Below the pieces are notes generated by a model. It was not told the DNA's origin and did not search any database. It saw only the letters and a list, made by a program, of their open reading frames with translations. Made by a program: the position numbers and the translations under genes. From Pampus argenteus (lineage: Eukaryota > Chordata > Actinopteri > Scombriformes > Stromateidae), in the NCBI GenBank assembly GCA_036937835.1, contig CM072880.1, positions 3,852,501-3,916,500 of the forward strand: DNA of 64,000 nt. Direction: 5' to 3'. Below, piece after piece: positions 12,291 to 25,132 of this stretch (position 1 is the first letter of the stretch; each line of letters opens with the position of its first letter).

Positions 12291-12933
12291 CAGACAGTTT
12301 CAGGAGCAGCTCCATACGCAGTGAATAATTAAATCCAATAATAGCAGCCCTGGTGATTTTTATTCGCATGGGTGCATTTTCATATTTGGCTGATTAAACT
12401 CTACATTTCAAATAAACCTCCCGCAGATTCTCCATCTTCAACTAATTATTACCGGGGAGCTATGAATGCGTCACCTGATATTTGGAAGATATGACATTAT
12501 TTCGGAAGATTTCTTGGCTTCATTTCTCGGATTTAGAAGAGAAATGTGTTCATCGGTTTGTTCATTTTGCCTTCCTGCTTATTCTGAGTCATGTGTATAA
12601 AGCTAAAATACACCCGTTCATACACATTCAGACTCTTAAAGGCACATAAAGGAGATGACAGCACTAAATACTGATTCATTCACTGATCAATATCTCAAAA
12701 ATGTATATAATGTAATGTATATAAAATGTATATTTGACAAAAACTTACTGCACTGATAATTTAAACAAAACTTAATAATATATGCAAAATAAATCCATGA
12801 CCAGACTGATGAACCTAATGATCCAGATTAATGTGTTCATACATCACATATGATTCACATATATCCAGCCTACATCCTCTCACAACTCTAATCTGTTTTA
12901 TCCCTCCATCCTGTTTCCTTCCTTAGCTTTATT

Positions 12934-12978
12934 CCTCCTCCTCCTCCTCCTCCTCCTCCTCCTCCTCCTCCTCCTCCA
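12934..12978. repeat. (CTC)n microsatellite
   Basis: About fifteen CTC units in a wider pyrimidine-rich stretch, so strongly strand-asymmetric. Confidence 0.95.
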
Positions 12979-13949
12979 CTCCCTCACTCAGTTTTGTCTT
13001 TCGTTCTGCTTCCTGCTTTCTCTCCATCTGTCAGGGTCAGCAGAGTGCAAAGAATCACATTAAGAAATATTCAAATGTTGAACTAGTTGGAATTGGTATT
13101 CATACAGGCATCAAAAGCTGCCAAATCTTATTCAGCTCAGACGCTATCAGAGCCGCGGCTGTTCACCCGCAGAGAACAGAGATAATATAAACCACACCGG
13201 GGCGGCAGGGGTTAAAAAAAAAACACCAATACACAGACAACAATGTCTCCTGGATGTAATGGAGCCACAATAACTGGAATGATTTGAACTGAAAGGGGGA
13301 GAAAAAAGGAAGCGTCATTAATTCAACCTGCAGCTTCAGAGATTTCTGTAACAAGGCTGTGATTTCTTATCCATGAGAAGAAAGTGACACGCCTAAAGAG
13401 AAGTGAGTGATTCATGCACCAAAGATGAGAAACGCCAAACTTGTCAGCTTCGGTTTGAAATGAAGACCTGAACTAGATGAAGTACACGTTTGAAATAATG
13501 ATCTGACTGTAAGAGATGCTTTACATCTGGAACTAGTTCAGGGGAATCCAGTAAACGGTAGCATCGGTGTTAAACATAACCTCTGTAATAATATTTTTTT
13601 TCCCAAATATGTTGGCTGCATGAACACACAGAAACTTTTCTATAACCTGCAACAAATGCATATTTAGTTATAGGTACCATTCCTGTGTGCATCTGAAAAA
13701 CATTACATTTCCAGCTGATATGTCCAGTAATCTGTTTTCTCCTGAAGGGGTCAGTGTTGTACAAACATAGTTCCCATTTTCATATTATCATAAAACTGCA
13801 AGTACTTTAACAACTGGTTCAAATTGAGATGAAAATCAGCAATAATCTGTCTGTTTATCAACTTTTATAGTAGAAAGTTGTTGTTGTAAAAAATGTTGGT
13901 AGTTTACGCCGAGGAGAACAAATACTACAAGAAACTTTTTCACTCTATT

Positions 13950-14232
13950 TTATTTTACATGCATTAACCCTGATACACACACACATGCAGTACAACAGCA
14001 CAGACATGCAGTACACTGGCATAGACATGCAATGTGGAGAGAGATGGTGGAGTGATGGGCAGCCAGCCAAACCAGCGCCCAGTGAGCAGTTTGGGGGGTC
14101 GGTGCCCAGGAGGTGAACTGGCACCTCTCCAGCTACCAGCCCACCTTCAATATTTTGGTCCATGTGGGACTTGAACCGTCACCCTCCGGTTTTTCAAGCC
14201 AAGTCCCTATGGACTGAGCTACTGCCGCCCCT
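13950..14232 (-). mobile_element. tRNA-derived SINE
   Basis: Read on the minus strand, the element begins GGGGCGGCAGTAGCTCAGTC. It has an A-box-like TAGCTCAGTCC (14221-14211) and a B-box-like GGTTCAAGTCCC (14177-14166), the internal RNA polymerase III promoter of a tRNA-derived SINE. Downstream are the segments CACCGACCCCCCAAACTGCT and CTGGGCAGCCCATCACTCC, then a TG-rich tail. I recognise these as typical of teleost SINEs. The 3' edge is approximate. It abuts a (TAG)n run at the head side. The A box and several positions are degenerate, so it looks like an old copy. Confidence 0.8.
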
Positions 14233-14268
14233 AGTAGTAGTAGTAGTCAGTAGTAGTAGTAGTAGTAA
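14232..14268. repeat. (TAG)n microsatellite at the SINE head
   Basis: TAG repeats with one CAG-type interruption, abutting the tRNA-like head of the SINE. Confidence 0.9.
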
Positions 14269-14309
14269 TAACTACCATGAAAGACAATGAGACCTAAACA
14301 TTGGGAGCA

Positions 14310-14400
14310 GTTCATCGTCTCTCTCAAGGTCGATGGGAGGAGTTGGGGAATTGAACCATCAACCCTGTGATTGGTCGATCTACGGTACCTGCTGATGACA
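14310..14400 (-). repeat. Second tRNA-like SINE fragment
   Basis: The minus strand contains GTAGATCGACC followed by GATGGTTCAATTCCCC, resembling a B box with tRNA-like spacing. It is separated from the SINE at 13950-14232 by about 80 bp and points the same way. It may be a diverged head of another SINE. No cloverleaf was confirmed. Confidence 0.4.
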
Positions 14401-17400
14401 TTTAACTGTTGTAAATGTCAGCAAGAACTGACAAATAAAACCCGACTAGACATGAAACACTTCGTTAACCTCCTTCAGACATTTTAATTGATAATTGATA
14501 ACAAGTATAACAGTATATTATTCTTCCAAAAGTTGGCAGTTGCCATAATTCAGTCTTCACCCATGAACACATTAAAGGTTTGATTCGCAATTTTTCAAGT
14601 CAGGTGACCAAATGAACATTGTCTTAACATGTTTTTCTTGATGTTATCACTCCTATTATCTTATCATCTTTGGCTTAAATGTATTTGTGTCAATATGGAA
14701 GTAAAATAGTGTTTTAGGAGTTGCAACCTGATGCATATTGGTGTCAGTCACAAGCGGTAATAACTGCTCAGAGCCACAGTGTGGTGCTCAGTGACCGCGC
14801 AGTGAAAAAAGTGCCTCTTTAGACACATAATCCTCATTTCACCATCTCCATTTACTCCAAACACGAAGAGACGAGACTGACACTGTCTTGACCCATCGTT
14901 TCAAACCAAATGAACACTTGATGAATTTCCTCTTTTGTTATAATAAGCGCTCGTCTTGGCCGCTGCTCAAATTTCATGTGACAGAACTGCTCCCACGACT
15001 CAAAGTAATGAAGGCGGCCCATCTTCCCCTGTTAGATGAGGTGCACAAATACAGACACAGCTCATTAATAATTCTGTCACACAGGTAAGGCTACGGAGAA
15101 AACGGTGACACACTTTTCAGGTCCCAGAACGTCCGTTAGCTGCAGAGGCCCACTTCACATGCTCTAAAAACTAGTTAAAGGCTTCGGTACTGATATCGCG
15201 TTATGTAGGACTGGTACACATCTCTTATGAATATTCGGTACAGATTCTCCTCAGATCAGCAAACGGCTGCTCCTCCTTTTATACAATCATTTGTTTTGCA
15301 ACTTGTTTACCGCTTGTACTTCTCCACCAAGGCTACAGGGCTAACAAGGACGTCAAGAATGCACTTCAAACCAGCTGTTATGCATTAAATACCATCCCTC
15401 CATGCGTGTATAAAGCTTGCGTTTGTCAATTTCTCCTTGGAGGTACCGAGCAGCCAGCTGTGTATTATACTTCTTCTCCCTTAACAGCTACACTAGATGT
15501 GTGGTCACCCTGTCAGCTCTATACAGTGTGCACCTTTATCCATCTCCTTGACTCCAACATTTAATCTTCTACCCAAAGTGAGTTTCACCAAGCGAGCAGG
15601 CAGTTTGGTGTCTTAATCAAATCTACACTGAATATGCAAAATAATAGAAAAAAAAGAAAGAGGTCAATTCAGGTAGAAGTTATTATCCCTTACTGATTTC
15701 CTTAATTAAATCTGCACCAGTCACAAAAGGAGGAGAGAAAGATAAAGGCTGAGTTTTAAGAAAGCTTTGAGATAAGTAAAGAAGCTGCACAAATATCAGG
15801 ATGATGTACCAGGTGCTTTGTTTAATTACTGTAGACATGTTTCCGTGTGGATCTTTTGTCAGGAACAATCTGTGGCCTCTCAGCTAAGGAATAATCCTTC
15901 TGCTTCCTTATCCCTCAAGATAAGTGGAGACTTGAGATCTGAGAAGAGCCTAGTGGGCAGTTTTATCAGTTTTCTCATGCACCGCTGCTCTAAACAGAGC
16001 TAGAAGTACCTCAGGATGGTTATGGCCTGACCGTAAACTGCACCACTCTGTGTCAGGAAGCTTACTTCCCGGCTGCAGCTTTTTGCAAAGAAGTGTTGAC
16101 TGCAATAAACTCGAGGTAGTTAACTACCATCACGCTTCTGGTGACCTTTACTGGCCAGTGCAGCCCAAGGCCGGGTCGTGGCCCCGAGCTGTGAGTCAGT
16201 ATTCCACGCTAACAACTAAAGGTGATGATTCACGAGCCCACGGCTTTGCTGTGTACAGTAATTGGTGAGGAGGCCTTGTGAGTAACAGGATGAAGGATTG
16301 AGGAAGGGTGGAAGCAAAGTAGCATTAGAGAGAGAGCAGAGGAGGAGACGGACGGAGGGGGGGGGGGGGGCACATGCAAAGTCAAATAAGGAAATGTGAG
16401 AGGAAAAGCAAACACATGAGAGGGTAAGAGACCGCTAGGGGCGAGGTTACGGGCTGTTTTTAATGTTATTTTGTTTACGCTTCTTCATTCAGGGAGGGGG
16501 GTGAACTCCTCAACAGTTTTGTCACAGTGACTCTTAATTTGCACACTAAGCAGCGGGGAGGCAGCGGCTGCAGAGCCCTGCGAGCATTCGTCCACAGAAA
16601 CCCTCGAGGGTCGCAGTAATTATCGCCGCATGTGTAATCACGAGTCACGAGTTTTGTCACCCGGATTTCTCTTTTGTTCCGCCCGAGGTTTATCGACAGT
16701 TAACGGCACGTATTAGGAGACAGACATGATTGACTGGATCAATTATTATGAAGTGTTAAAGGGCAGGTCCCCCGTTCCCCCCGCGGCCTGTGTCAGGTCT
16801 GCTACAAAGGTCACAAGTGGTCCCTGTCATAGTCCCTGCACACACACGTGGAACACATACGCAGCTTCTTATTGGAGAATTATCTTCCAGCATGCACACA
16901 TAGAGCATCTGTAAGAACACTAATCCCACACAAAAGGCTCATTACTCTCGATACACATCGCCGTGACAATACAGATAAAGTCAGAGCCGCTTTAGTTAAT
17001 GTGCTTTTTCCGAATATGTTGTCTAATCAGAACAGGCAGTGTGCCAACATGCATATTTAGTGTGTTATCGTTCACATTATGAAAGCTCAGATCACAGATT
17101 TCAACCAACAAATTCAACCCAAATGATCCATTCACCCATTCACCCTTCCTGCATCAGCTCGCAGTGAATATGAACCTCAGCTGTCAGGAGTAAACAGGCA
17201 TCTTTGATTATGTATTGGGAACAATGAACCAACTGCGTTCTTCTTCAGTGGTCCAAAGCCACTTTGCATCCCAGTAGATTGATGTAATATTAATATATTA
17301 ATAAACACGTCTTCCACTGGTTTAATTACCGTCTTTTACTTACTGATATCAATGTTAAATGTTACTTTAGAAAGACTTTATAAACTGATTAGTTGCACTG

Positions 17401-18186
17401 CAAGTTACCACAGAAACCTTTGAGTTTGTTGACTTTGTTTTTACTTTCTTGTTGTCTTTCAGGTCCACTTCTGTGAAAATAGTAACAATAATTTCAAGAT
17501 TTTTCTTGTTTTTTTTGTTAAATATATATATTTTCTTCTGACCTTATCAAAAGTAGTGAAGTGGCAAAAAGGAAAGAGCTCCCTTTGCTGCATTAACAAA
17601 TATATATTATTACTTTTGCTGGTTTCAATTCGACTCCACTCTTGTGAGTTATAAAGCTCCAAAAACAAAGAATCAAATAGACTTATGTGGGATTTGGGTG
17701 GTAGTGCATATTTCCTCCTGCCACATGTATTTTTTTTATTAATATGTAAACATATTTAACAGACACAATCGAAACTGTAATTGCCTTTGCAGTAGAGGAG
17801 CTATTTGTCAGTGAAGGTTGCAATCTTGTACTTTGGATTTTTTTATCAATTTATTTTCATTGGTAATATGTGTGATTGGAGTATCTGCTCTCTATGTGGA
17901 TATTAGTTTTCATTTTGCTGGTGCACAGTGTGCAGGTTTCTTTGTTATGCTCAAGGGCACGTTGACACACTTACTGGCTACTTGCATAAGAAAACAAATA
18001 TATAAATATATATATTAAGGAGCCTGTTGCACGCTGGCAGAAGTGATGGAGAGTGAATTACTTTGCTCACAGATCATTTAAATAACTACAGGATAGTATA
18101 CTATGTACAGTATATCATGATTGAAACATAGACACCTGCAGACAAACATGCACATGCAAAACAACACATGCTCTAAAACAAGATTA

Positions 18187-18187
<1 letters not shown>

Positions 18188-18223
<36 letters not shown>
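18188..18223. repeat. (CA)n microsatellite
   Basis: About 18 units, uninterrupted. Confidence 0.95.
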
Positions 18224-18226
<3 letters not shown>

Positions 18227-21200
18227 GCTTGCCCACTGAGCCCTGTGCTCTGACTCTGATTCACAGCTCAGTGTTTCTCTGCCTTCTGAACCCAGGTTTC
18301 TAATCAGAGAATTAGCTGCAGTTTCTCTTGCCAAAATCCACACAGTAATCCATCTCACTTTGTCCACACTGTGGCTCATGACCCACTAAAGCATTTGCCA
18401 GAATGTATGAAAGAGAGAAAAGGATAGAAGGAAAGAAAAAAAAACGATAGAAAGAGACAGAAAGAGATCCTGGCAGCTGGAGGAAATGTGCTTTACCGGT
18501 TTACTGGGTGGCTTTATTAAAGCCTATTAAGCACACATTGACAATCTTTACATTTCTTTAGTATTGTTTCCAAAAAAAAAAAAAAGAAATACACTCTTAT
18601 ATCCTGAATAATAAATTCTTGTCTTGGGTATCCTCATGATGTTATTGTATGACTGCAGGCCTGCACACCGCTCTGTACCTGGTGTGATGGATGCGTTTGT
18701 CGAGCGCTGGGTCAGGCCAACTGTGCATTCAATGTCCGGCCCAGTCTCTCAGAGCGTGATTAATGAGGGGAAGGACAGACAACCAGGGTGCATTCTAATC
18801 ACCCACAAGGACAAGCAGAGATATGGAAGGGAAGCAAGAGAGGAAAGAGGAAGAAAGAGAAATAGATTATGTATTGACATTGCAATTCCTGTGAAGCGCC
18901 TTTCCTCTTGTGAAAATCCTTTTTTTCTGAGAAAGCAGTGGACTGTAATTCTCCAACATGTCTCTTCTGCAAGCACAAACACACACATACAACAAACACA
19001 CACATGCACACACATGCACAGACACACTGGACACTCTCACAGCCTAAGAAGCAAACAGAGGGACATGAAAGACACAGAGGGGGCCTTATGGGGTTAGCTT
19101 TGGCAAAGCTCAGTCCAGTGGATCAAGAAGAACTGGCCCATCTAGTTGCATAGTGCAAAACCCATAAGGCCTCTCACACACGGCTGTTCATGCCTCTCAA
19201 AATGAAGTTACTGAGACGTGCCGTTATTGTCGACATAGTTGGAATTATCTATGCATATTTCAGAGTGAGAGTGAACCTTGTGAATGCTAATGGTGAATCA
19301 CAGCAGCCAGGTGGAGAAGATGCAGCAGGATCGGTTTGGATATTTACTATTATGAGGAAATGTTGCTATATATTATATATTTCCTGCATTTTTTTCCAGA
19401 ACGTCTTTAAACGTTTCTGCATTCAGCTCAACAGTACATCAGGTAGGACACCTGTGTTAAATATGAATTGTAAAAAATGACCGTAGCACATTTAATACTG
19501 CAGAACCGAAGCCAAATTATGACTTGAGGCGCCTTTAGACATAGATGTATAGACATATGTTAGGTCTAATAAAGTCTCAGTCACAGTCTGTGTCCAGCTG
19601 TACATTATCAATTTGGAGGCATGTCAGATGGTGTGTGAAAAATGCCTGCTGAATTATAGCGCTATGACTTCTTTTAAACACGCAAGTAGAGACATGTTAT
19701 CAACATCGCACCATCGATCTAGAAATGTAGCAAAGCAATAAACAAGCTTTTGGCCCGAGTGCCGGCAAGTCTGAATGGAAAAACCTTAAAAAGAGGAGAA
19801 TATTGTGAAGCTGGTCACAGCCATGAAAAAGGGACAACATGAAATGGTAATCTTGTTGTTTTTTACACTCGCCGGCCAGGTTGCCGTATAAATGTGGGTC
19901 ATAGCGATAGTCACATTGTGGGATTTTTGTTTTGCCAAAACACTAAATCGACAGTGAGCAACGTTCAACCTCATATTTACCTTATTATTCCAAAGTGACA
20001 CGTATCATCTTCTTCATCTGATCAGTTATCCACAAGAATATAATAATTCAGACATCAGCAGTCACACTTGTCCTCCTACCCGTCTCCTTCTTCACAGTAC
20101 AGCTCCTGTGCTGTGTCCTGTGCTGCTTGCTATGCATCATGTTGGCCCAAAATGACGATTGATTGCGGTGCCACTGCCTTTGTAATCCGCTTAGGATGGA
20201 TTTTGCATCTAAATCACTTTATTATTTATGTGCCCAACTCTTGCCAGTGCCATTTGGAGGCAGTATGATTGGTGATCCATCACACGTTATCCTTCGCTGT
20301 GGTCATTAATATTGTAATAGGATGGACCTTCACCATGAAACTTTCAGGTCTCTTCTGGGAGAGTCAGGCTACTCATAACCGGAGTCAACATAAGGAAGAT
20401 TATCAGGTGTTCGCGCTACTCTCCAGAGATGTTGTTAGTTCGCTCCTCTCTCTGCCATCTCGCGTATTTCCTCTTCTCCCAGGTTGCACAGCAATCTTCA
20501 TACATGGCCTCTCTAAGAAAAACACGGGCTGTTATTCTTTCATTGTCCTTTTCCATCAGTGCTTCAATCACCACCTGCCAATCATATACATCTGCTGCCT
20601 CCAGGCAGGCACACAAAAGCACACAGTGCCACATTCAGACGTAGTTGAATCAACCACCTCTGTAGATGAGAAAAACAAGGAAAGATAGACACTCATCTTA
20701 TTACGTAAAGGGTGCGAGAGGGGTATGCATCACAAAGCATTTGATGCAAGTGCATCAAAGCAGACTTATACAACTTTAACTCCTCAGAAAGTCTCAGAAA
20801 AAACTTGGATGTTGAGTAGCTGCAAAACATAGCATTGGATGTTGTATACTATCAGTGCACTGTAATAACTCTGAGGGTCAGCGCCAACATGATATGGAGG
20901 CTCAGTGCATGCTGGGACAGCTCAGGGTGAAAAAATCTGTCAGTCTCTGTCTCCATGGCAGCCAAGTTGGAGTCCAATGAGGAGTGAGGCCATATAGACA
21001 TACAGCAGATAGATCTCAGTGGGTGAGGATTTGAGGTTCATAGATGCCAACAATCATCATGTCACACGTGTTTGTCACCAAGAATCCCCTCCAATCAGCT
21101 TTTAGCCAAAGGGGAAACACACAACAACACAAGTGGGACACGGAGATATTTGCAGCCAACATGCCATATGCCACAACAGCAGCAGCAGCTGTCCTCAGAT

Positions 21201-22104
21201 GGCGAGAACCCTTTCTGACGTCACTGTGAGCGACTTTACTGTGATTGTAGTGAAATGAAAACTAGTTTGAGGGGGTGAAAAGAAAATGTTTCAGCACCAT
21301 GGAGAGACACATAAAGAGCGACTGGTCCTGTGTGTCTGTTCAACACAACATGCATGTTTTAAACAGGATTTTAATATGTAGAGCCTTTAAAAAGATGTGA
21401 CTATAGGTCGGTCTTATTGGTTCTGCTTGTTTTTTGCTTCTAATTTTTACATTTGATTTGATTAATGCCTTCAAGTACTGAATAGTACAGTTACATAAAT
21501 AGTATATTTTTTAATTACCTTTTAAAAGAGTGTATAATATATAATAGTATCATCTTGGACACAGTTTAGATTTGAATGTTTCAGGGTTATCGAGATATAC
21601 TCAGAGATTTCAGTAAGTCTACTGGATTTTTAGTGTTGACTGACAACATTTTTCCCATAATTCAATGCACATAGGAAGTGGGAGAGCTGCTCGCAACTGG
21701 AGAACATTAAAAGATAAAAGTATTTAATCTTCGGACCGACATTTTTTGTTTTCTCTACTTTTCTTTTTGAACGTTTCTGCACCGTGAAGAGACAGATTCT
21801 TCCAACTCTATATATATTCAACATCTGTGCTCATGTGAAGTGGTTATAGAGAAATTTCTTGCTCGTAACTATGAATTGCAAAGAGCTACAGTACTTTACA
21901 CCTTTGAGTATAGCATCACGTGTGCTGCTATTTAGTAATGATTGCTGTGCTCACAATCCTAGATGTAATCTTATGAACTCCTATTCATATTTGATGGAGT
22001 AATGGAGCATCCATTTTTCACTCAGCGCCGATGGGGAGGAAGGTGCTGCCAGCTGTGTTATTATAGAGTTTCTGCATTCGTTCATCAGCTGTTTTTCATC
22101 CATG

Positions 22105-22105
<1 letters not shown>

Positions 22106-22152
<47 letters not shown>
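22106..22152. repeat. (CA)n microsatellite
   Basis: About 23 units, uninterrupted. Confidence 0.95.
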
Positions 22153-22153
<1 letters not shown>

Positions 22154-24135
22154 CGACAGGCTCATCTTCTGCGGTAGCGGGAGGCTATGACCTTTGACAC
22201 ACGTGTATGATTGAGTGCACATATTAGTCATCACTAGTGGATCTGAGCAGCTGAAGTGGATCTGTGCAGTCGCAGTATGATGTGATTATTCCACTGACCT
22301 CTTTTCCAGTGACCACTAGAAAACGCAACAACAACATGTTCTACTTCTTCTTCTTCTTCTTTCTTTTTTTACGTAGGCGGTTGGATGATCTCAGTAAACA
22401 TATCCAGTGATGGTTAGCAGCACATATTCGAGTTTAACTCCTTCAGTGAACGGAGCAGAATAACGTTACCTGTCATCAACTCGCAGATAATAACACTTTA
22501 ATGAAACGTTTTTTAGAAGAGCGAGACGGATCCTTAGCGGAGGTCGTCCCTCAACTTCAAATCATTATGTGACTGATTCATTTCTCCGCCATGTTAATAT
22601 AAAAAGCATCAGCTTGGGAGGATGAGACTGAGGGTGTCTTTAATTGCCAATTAAGGATCTCCCAGTAATACTCCAATATGCCACATGACTTGTAGATTGA
22701 GTGATACCAACGAGGGCAGGGTTGTCGGGGGTGAACTCCGGGGGTTTATGAAAATACTTTCGATTATGTTTTGCTTTCTCAAGCACAAACAAGCAATCGC
22801 ACTGGCAGAGAAGCCACACATAAATCAGTAATGCTAGTGTTATGGATACGGTAGAGTGCTCAGTGATGGCTTCGGCTGTGACTGGCGATAGTCCTGGTTG
22901 TGTTTTAATAACTGATGTGTTTTTGCTGCTTATTCGCTGATTACAACATTAGCCACCATTTATCTTACTGTTGATGTTCTGTCTTGCTGCAGAAATCGTG
23001 AGATGAATCACTGCTGCTATATATTTCTATATATATATATATATGTTTAAATGTGTTATTAATTTTGCATTAAACATCTATCCACACAAACAGCCCTGAA
23101 CAAACAACAACTTAATGACAGGAAGGTAAATGAAGAAAGCACTTTAGCAGCCACATAGATTTTACAAGCAGCTGGGACAGTATCGGTTTGATATTAGAGG
23201 ATGATATATGTCCTGTCCTGTTGATGCAGAGGAGACCTATAAATCAGTTCTGTATCCTCCTCCTGTAAATATTGCACATACATTATGATCCAGCTTGTGT
23301 TCATTAACAGTCTGGGGGAAATATCAGTTTTACGTGCACTTAAACTGGGATTGTTTGCCCAGTTTCTTTCTTTTAGTAGCAACTCAAACACCAGGATTTG
23401 CCCCGAGGCTACTGTCCAATGGAGTGAAGAAATCTGTAAGCGTACAATAAGTTGACAAACATGTCCTGCTGAAACTCTACGGTACTCATCCCATTCAAAA
23501 CACAGCTCGAGCATCACTCCAACCTCCCTGAGATGGGCTGCATAAACTGGATTTTTCTTTTCCAAATTTCTTCTAATTTTCCAGAACGTTGTGATTCTAC
23601 ACAAATATTTTCCCTGCAGCAATGAGCAAAAAAACAAATGAAAACAAATGTGAATAAAAAAAACACATTACATAGTCAACGTCTACAAAAACAACAATGA
23701 ATGCATCTCATACCACTCGACGTATCCTGCTCTTAGTACTCTGCCGCAAGAACTTTGACATACTTTTTCGCAAGTTGTTGCAAGTCGTAAATGTTAAAAT
23801 CAAACCAGTGGCTCATTTAACAAATTCAGGAGGGATTTTCTTCCAAAACGGCATGATGACAACAAACACAGACACTTCAGCATTTTGAAGCCAAGCGAGA
23901 TTTTAAACTAAAAGTCTAAAAGATGCTGGAGGCATTTTCTGTTCCCGAGAGAGACAAATCCATTCTTCGAGCAAAGAACAAGCTTTGATGAATTCTGTGT
24001 TTTAAGGGGAACGTTTTTTGGTTTTTTTTCAGGGCCGTAGACTGTATCTTACTGCCAAACGTTCTTAGTGGGATTTAAAATGCGAGCAATTACAGAAATG
24101 TCTTTTGTTAGGAGACAAAACATAAGAAGACTCAC

Positions 24136-24409
24136 CGAGAGGCTGTCCAGCGATGATACGAGCGTTTTCTCCCGCCACAGCCGCTCGGGCGTTCCTCTCA
24201 TTCAAGTACTGTACAAAGGCGTAACCCTTGTGCACGGAGCAACCCACTATCTTCCCGTACTTGGCAAAGATGACCTCTATGTCGGTCTTCTTGACGATAG
24301 CTGTGTTGAGGTTGCCGATAAAGACTCTGGAGTTGAGGGAACGTGGGTCATTCTTGTTGGTCACGTTGCTGGTCTGGGTTTTACCAGTCATTCTCCTCCA
24401 GTTGCCCTC
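24136..24409 (-). CDS. ralyl: ralyl, first standard coding exon: RNA-recognition motif of RALY-like hnRNP
   Basis: Partial CDS of an hnRNP C/RALY-family nuclear RNA-binding protein. The standard start is the ATG at 24391 (MTGKTQTSNVTNKNDPRS...). The exon holds 85 codons plus one base. The RRM runs from about residue 21 to 85, with RNP2 VFIGNL at 23-28 and RNP1 KGYAFVQY at 55-62. The upstream acceptor is a long C/T tract ending in AG at 24411-24410; the donor is CTCG|gtgagt at 24136/24135. Phase 1 after ...AGQPL fits the Asp codon expected to open the next RALYL exon. From my memory of the family, the N-terminus matches RALYL more closely than RALY or HNRNPC. Family members bind U-rich RNA as part of nuclear hnRNP complexes. 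Only this exon of about 290 codons was found, so the rest lies left of the window or was missed. Six codons (EGNWRR) precede the ATG in frame. Confidence 0.93.
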
Positions 24410-24823
24410 CTGGGACACAGACAGAGGGGGAGGGGGAGGGAGCGAGGGAAACGGCTTTAGAGGTTTTGGACAGGCCAACTCCGGCTTATTCTGCTCCTAA
24501 AGAAAAGACAGGGTTAGTTTGCTCTCGGTATCTACAATCAATCAGTTTAAATTTGGATAACACACTTGGTTAACGCGTAAGGTTAAAAGGTTTAGTCAGC
24601 AGGTTTTGTCACATTTCTGCAGGGTTGAAATACTGGATGGCTGAGTTGGAGAAGTGCAGTTTTCTACACAGTAGCAGTCAGTGGGGACGCTATGTTATCT
24701 CTACATGCATATTGTTGCATCCATAATGCTTTGTATGCTGTAAGTCACATTACAGTTTCATTCACGCACATTAGCAGCAGCGTTTGTAGGTCTCCCCTGC
24801 AATTATTCCTAAGTAACATTTTC

Positions 24824-24849
24824 ATAGATAGATAGATAGATAGATAGAT
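24824..24849. repeat. (ATAG)n microsatellite
   Basis: About six ATAG units, inside intron 1 some 415 bp from the RRM exon acceptor. Confidence 0.9.
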
Positions 24850-25076
24850 GGATTAATTAAGTCAGGTTTTCATTACAGATTCATTACACTTATGCATCAA
24901 ATACTGTGAAATAATGTGAAGAAAACACTGAATATTTAATATTTGCTTCCTCCGAGTCTCCAACCCTGACATAAGGTGATAACAACTATTCAGCTTTGAG
25001 ACGAACGACCTGAATAATGAATCCAATCCTCACTAAACAGGATTAGTAACCAAGGTAACACTGATGTTGGAATATC

Positions 25077-25078
<2 letters not shown>

Positions 25079-25121
<43 letters not shown>

Positions 25122-25132
25122 CACGCACGCAC
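25079..25132. repeat. (AC)n microsatellite ending in GCAC units
   Basis: About 20 AC units and then a short GCAC run. Confidence 0.95.

Larger units (their letters stand above)
9451..13949. other. No gene recognised; microsatellite-rich intron
   Basis: Holds several long arrays (listed). A relatively complex, repeat-free block at about 11220-11420 could be a conserved non-coding element, but this cannot be judged from one genome. Confidence 0.5.
14401..24135. other. No gene recognised; presumed intron following the ralyl RRM exon
   Basis: Open frames at 18624-19097 (+, 157 codons), 20269-20688 (+, 139) and 23194-23637 (-, 147) are the longest, but none has a recognisable domain or plausible splice structure. 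A weak exon-like block at 14985-15084 (+) has AG and gtaagg borders. A poly(G) run lies at about 16358-16370. Confidence 0.5.

Noticed and set aside
12076..12324. Poly-Ser frame (and poly-Met frame on the other strand)
   Set aside because: Both are translations of the (CAT)n microsatellite, with no flanking domain or splice support.
14985..15084. Possible plus-strand exon (ATGTGACAG acceptor, CACACAG|gtaagg donor)
   Set aside because: One frame is open, but no partner exon with compatible phase or short intron was seen nearby.
18624..19097. 157-codon plus-strand ORF, longest uninterrupted after the hAT region frames
   Set aside because: Composition is mixed, it runs into CA-rich repeat giving His/Thr runs, and no motif is seen.
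20269..20688. 139-codon ORF with an overlapping minus-strand frame rich in Trp, Arg and Glu (20416-20634)
   Set aside because: Considered as a transposase remnant, but no catalytic or DNA-binding motif could be identified on either strand.
23194..23637. 147-codon minus-strand ORF next to the ralyl RRM exon
   Set aside because: No recognisable domain, no splice site pairing it with the ralyl donor at 24136, and a length not surprising in 64 kb of six frames.
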